Shown one piece after another: positions 62,255 through 64,000 of a DNA stretch of 64,000 nucleotides (positions are counted from its first letter, which is position 1; each line of letters begins with the position of its first letter). The stretch spans positions 124,001 through 188,000 of the forward strand of contig NZ_FOYS01000004.1 of assembly GCF_900115785.1 (NCBI RefSeq), read 5' to 3'. Under the pieces are notes generated by a model that was not told the origin of the DNA, made no database searches, and saw only the letters and a list, made by a program, of their open reading frames with translations. The stretch comes from Halogeometricum limi (GTDB taxonomy: Archaea > Halobacteriota > Halobacteria > Halobacteriales > Haloferacaceae). Both the position numbers and the translations under genes were made by a program.

Positions 62255-63193
62255 ATGACGGCCACCCGCGACACCGACGCCGCGAGCGCCTCGCTCTCGT
62301 TCGCGCCGACCAGTCTCCTCGTCGCGACCGACGGGAGCCCGAGCGCCGAGGCGGCGGCGACGCACGCCATCGAACTCACCGCGCGGACGGACGCGACGCT
62401 CCACGTTCTGGCCGTCGTCGACGACGACCGGGTGGCGTCGTTCACCACGGAACAGATGCGTCGGCGCGCGCGGACCACCGCGGCCGTGGACGCCGAGACG
62501 GCGGTCACGAGCGTCGGGCGACGAGCGACGGCCGCGGGCGTCCACGTCCGCACCGCCGTCGAAGAGGGCGAACCCGCGGCCGTCGTCGCCGACTACGCGA
62601 CGGACGTGGGAGTGGACGTCGTCGTCGTCGGGACGCGAGGCGAGACGGACGCCCGGCGGTTCTCGCTCGGCGGCGTCACCGAGACGCTCCTCGACCGAGT
62701 CGACTCGGCAGTCCTCGTCGTTCCGAACGAGAGAGCGGGCCGCACGGCCGCGTACCGACGGGTCCTCCTCGGCGTCGACGGGGACCGGTCGAGGGCCCGA
62801 GCGACGTCGGCGGCGCTCTCGCTCGCGGCCGCCTACGGGGCGGACGTGCGCGCGCTCTCCGTCGTCGACGACCGACTCGCGGGAACGGCGGCCGCGCGAG
62901 CGTCGCTCGACGCGGCGGCGCAGACGACGGCGCAGGCGGTCGCACTGGACGGCGTGAAAGCCGGCGTTTCCGTCGCCCCGTCCGTAGAGACGGGCGTTCC
63001 GGCCGCGCGCATCATCGACGCCGCGTCGGCGGGAGCGGACCTGGTCGTCGTCGGCGCGCGAAGCGGGTCAGCCGACGCGCCGGCACCGCTGGGAAACGTC
63101 GCGCGGCGGGTCGTCCGCGGGAGTTCGGTGCCCGTCCTCGTCGTTCGCGACGGCGAGACTACGCCTGGGGGTTCGACCGCGACTCGGCGATGA
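62255..63193 (+). CDS. Universal stress protein, two tandem UspA domains
   Basis: A 312-residue protein with two Usp domains (about 15-155 and 165-300). Domain 1 has SLLVATDGSPSAEAAATHAI and the nucleotide loop GTRGETDARRFSLGGVTE. Domain 2 has RRVLLGVDGDRSRARATS and GARSGSADAPAPLGNVA. ATP binding is likely in domain 1. Its last 35 bp overlap the convergent thioredoxin-like gene. Confidence 0.88.
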   Translation: MTATRDTDAASASLSFAPTSLLVATDGSPSAEAAATHAIELTARTDATLHVLAVVDDDRVASFTTEQMRRRARTTAAVDAETAVTSVGRRATAAGVHVRTAVEEGEPAAVVADYATDVGVDVVVVGTRGETDARRFSLGGVTETLLDRVDSAVLVVPNERAGRTAAYRRVLLGVDGDRSRARATSAALSLAAAYGADVRALSVVDDRLAGTAAARASLDAAAQTTAQAVALDGVKAGVSVAPSVETGVPAARIIDAASAGADLVVVGARSGSADAPAPLGNVARRVVRGSSVPVLVVRDGETTPGGSTATRR

Positions 63194-63527
63194 ACTCGTC
63201 GATGGCCGCGCCGCCCTGAAAGCCGTCCGCCAGCGTCCCGACACGTTCGCCGTCCTCGAACAGGACGAGCGTCGGGACGCTCCGGATGCCGAACCGGTCG
63301 ACGAGAGCGAGGTCGTCGCGGGGGTTGCAGAGGGCTACGGCCAAGTCTTCGTGCGCGCGTGCGACGTTGCCGACGACCGGTTCGATGCTCTGACAGAGGG
63401 TACAGCCCTTCGTGAAGAAGTCGACGAGGACCAACTCGTGCGTCTTCAAGAGTTCGTCCAGTTCCTCCTCGGACTCGACGGTGACGGGCTTGTTCGGCGC
63501 GTTCGACGGAGACGTATCTGCGCTCAC
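63159..63527 (-). CDS. Thioredoxin-like protein (CTLC active site)
   Basis: A 122-residue thioredoxin fold. The active site is FFTKGCTLCQSIEP (Cys42, Cys45) in place of the usual WCGPC. The cis-Pro segment is GIRSVPTLVLFEDGE. About 20 extra N-terminal residues are disordered. It is likely a cytoplasmic redox protein. It overlaps the 3' end of the Usp gene by 35 bp on the opposite strand. Confidence 0.88.
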   Translation of the reverse strand: MSADTSPSNAPNKPVTVESEEELDELLKTHELVLVDFFTKGCTLCQSIEPVVGNVARAHEDLAVALCNPRDDLALVDRFGIRSVPTLVLFEDGERVGTLADGFQGGAAIDEFIAESRSNPQA

Positions 63528-63787
63528 GGTCGCCGTTGCGTCGCGACGAGTATAGCCGTTCTGCGCGCGGACAGAGCTGACGCATCCCCGTCACGTCGTC
63601 GCGTGGCACGGCGTCGGCGGCAGTCCGCTCAGAACTCCGCTCGCGGCGATATTCGGTCGTATGTGGCGCTTTCTCACCCGAACGCCCTATCGTGATGTTT
63701 AAGTAGAGTCCACGTTTCCTTTCGACTGCAATACGATGTAGGGGCGTCGGCCCCGAGTCCGAGAGGGCGACAGTAACCAGAGCATGT

Positions 63788-63872
63788 GTTGCGGTAGCCA
63801 AGCCTGGCCCAAGGCGCTGGGTTGCTAACTCAGTGGCACACCGCCTCCGGGGTTCGAATCCCCGCCGCAACG
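63788..63872 (+). tRNA. tRNA-Ser (anticodon GCU)
   Basis: An 85-nt class II tRNA with acceptor GTTGCGG/CCGCAAC (63788-63794 with 63865-63871) and discriminator G. The anticodon loop TTGCTAA between CTGGG and CTCAG gives GCU. The T-arm has GGGG, TTCGAAT, CCCC. It is directly upstream of the S13 gene and probably co-transcribed. It has no downstream partial copy, unlike the four minus-strand tRNAs. Confidence 0.94.
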
Positions 63873-63891
63873 CTCACCCGACTTTCCAGTC

Positions 63892-64000
63892 ATGAGTGCA
63901 GAAGAACCACAAGACGACGCTCCCGAGGAGGAAGAGAACCTCCGATACTTCGTCCGAATCGGTCAGACCGACCTGGACGGCACGAAGACGGTAGAGCGGA
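63892..64000 (+). CDS. rps13: 30S ribosomal protein S13 (3'-truncated by window edge)
   Basis: Only 36 codons are in the window: an acidic N-terminal stretch followed by LRYFVRIGQTDLDGTKTVER, the conserved start of haloarchaeal S13. A tRNA-Ser followed by rps13, then S4/S11/RNA polymerase subunit genes, is common in haloarchaea. The first ATG is at 63892, 19 nt after the tRNA. Confidence 0.88.
   Translation, partial: MSAEEPQDDAPEEEENLRYFVRIGQTDLDGTKTVER

Overview
This is a contiguous piece of a haloarchaeal chromosome, most likely from the Haloferacales (Haloferax/Halogeometricum type). The evidence is the high G+C content, strongly acidic predicted proteins, TATA boxes about 25-30 nt before start codons (leaderless transcripts), and many haloarchaea-restricted families (amphi-Trp, DUF7344, HalOD1, DUF5785, DUF5820, UPF0179, TbsP). 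Genes are dense and mostly core. I see no CRISPR array, no intact insertion sequence and no provirus. About 75 protein genes, five ordinary tRNAs and one odd tRNA-like gene can be supported.

Layout. 1-3.4 kb: 3' part of an AI-2E-type permease, a PadR regulator and small conserved proteins, with a hairpin-rich gap at 2.04-2.20 kb. 3.4-6.4 kb: one-carbon genes glyA and folD around a lipoprotein. 6.6-11.5 kb: a CHAT-protease protein, the regulator TbsP and a YcaO protein. 11.9-19.5 kb: DUF63 membrane protein, Lrp/AsnC regulator, inositol-phosphatase-like enzyme, a PIN protein of the RNA-ligase-partner family, tRNA-Leu, DUF309, a desuccinylase-like enzyme, UPF0179 and DUF5820. 20.1-27.7 kb: a tightly overlapping four-gene operon of two PrkA-type kinases, YeaH and SpoVR, behind a palindromic promoter. 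27.8-31.1 kb: two DUF7344 membrane regulators bracketing a DASH photolyase/cryptochrome and DsbB. 31.4-34.97 kb: tRNA-Glu, a fused 3-hydroxyacyl-CoA dehydrogenase/enoyl-CoA hydratase and two divergent AlkA-like glycosylases. 35.0-37.5 kb: a RimK-type ATP-grasp ligase fused to a retropepsin-like protease, divergent from an aspartoacylase-like enzyme. 37.7-41.2 kb: sdhCDBA. 41.3-49.1 kb: UbiA prenyltransferase, the tRNA-like gene, small regulators, a membrane HTH protein next to a sequon-rich secreted protein, HalOD1, tRNA-Thr and a GNAT enzyme. 49.3-55 kb: livHMGF and a convergent binding protein. 55.2-64 kb: uridine kinase, tRNA-Ser(UGA), uracil-DNA glycosylase, Mrp/ApbC, an NAD-dependent epimerase, MoaA, a universal stress protein, a thioredoxin-like protein, tRNA-Ser(GCU) and the start of ribosomal protein S13.

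Strongest observations. (1) The branched-chain amino-acid binding protein at 53.7-55.0 kb appears circularly permuted: the normally C-terminal half follows the signal peptide, and the normally N-terminal half comes last after a low-complexity linker. (2) All four minus-strand tRNA genes are followed within about 70-210 nt by decayed copies of their own 3' end (T-arm plus acceptor), with a perfect 60-bp tandem repeat at tRNA-Thr. (3) The tRNA-like gene at 42.27 kb has good acceptor and D arms but an abnormal, hairpin-containing centre and a bulged T-stem.

Start codons were chosen by family alignment from memory and by TATA-to-start spacing. Functions are inferred from motifs. No database search was possible.
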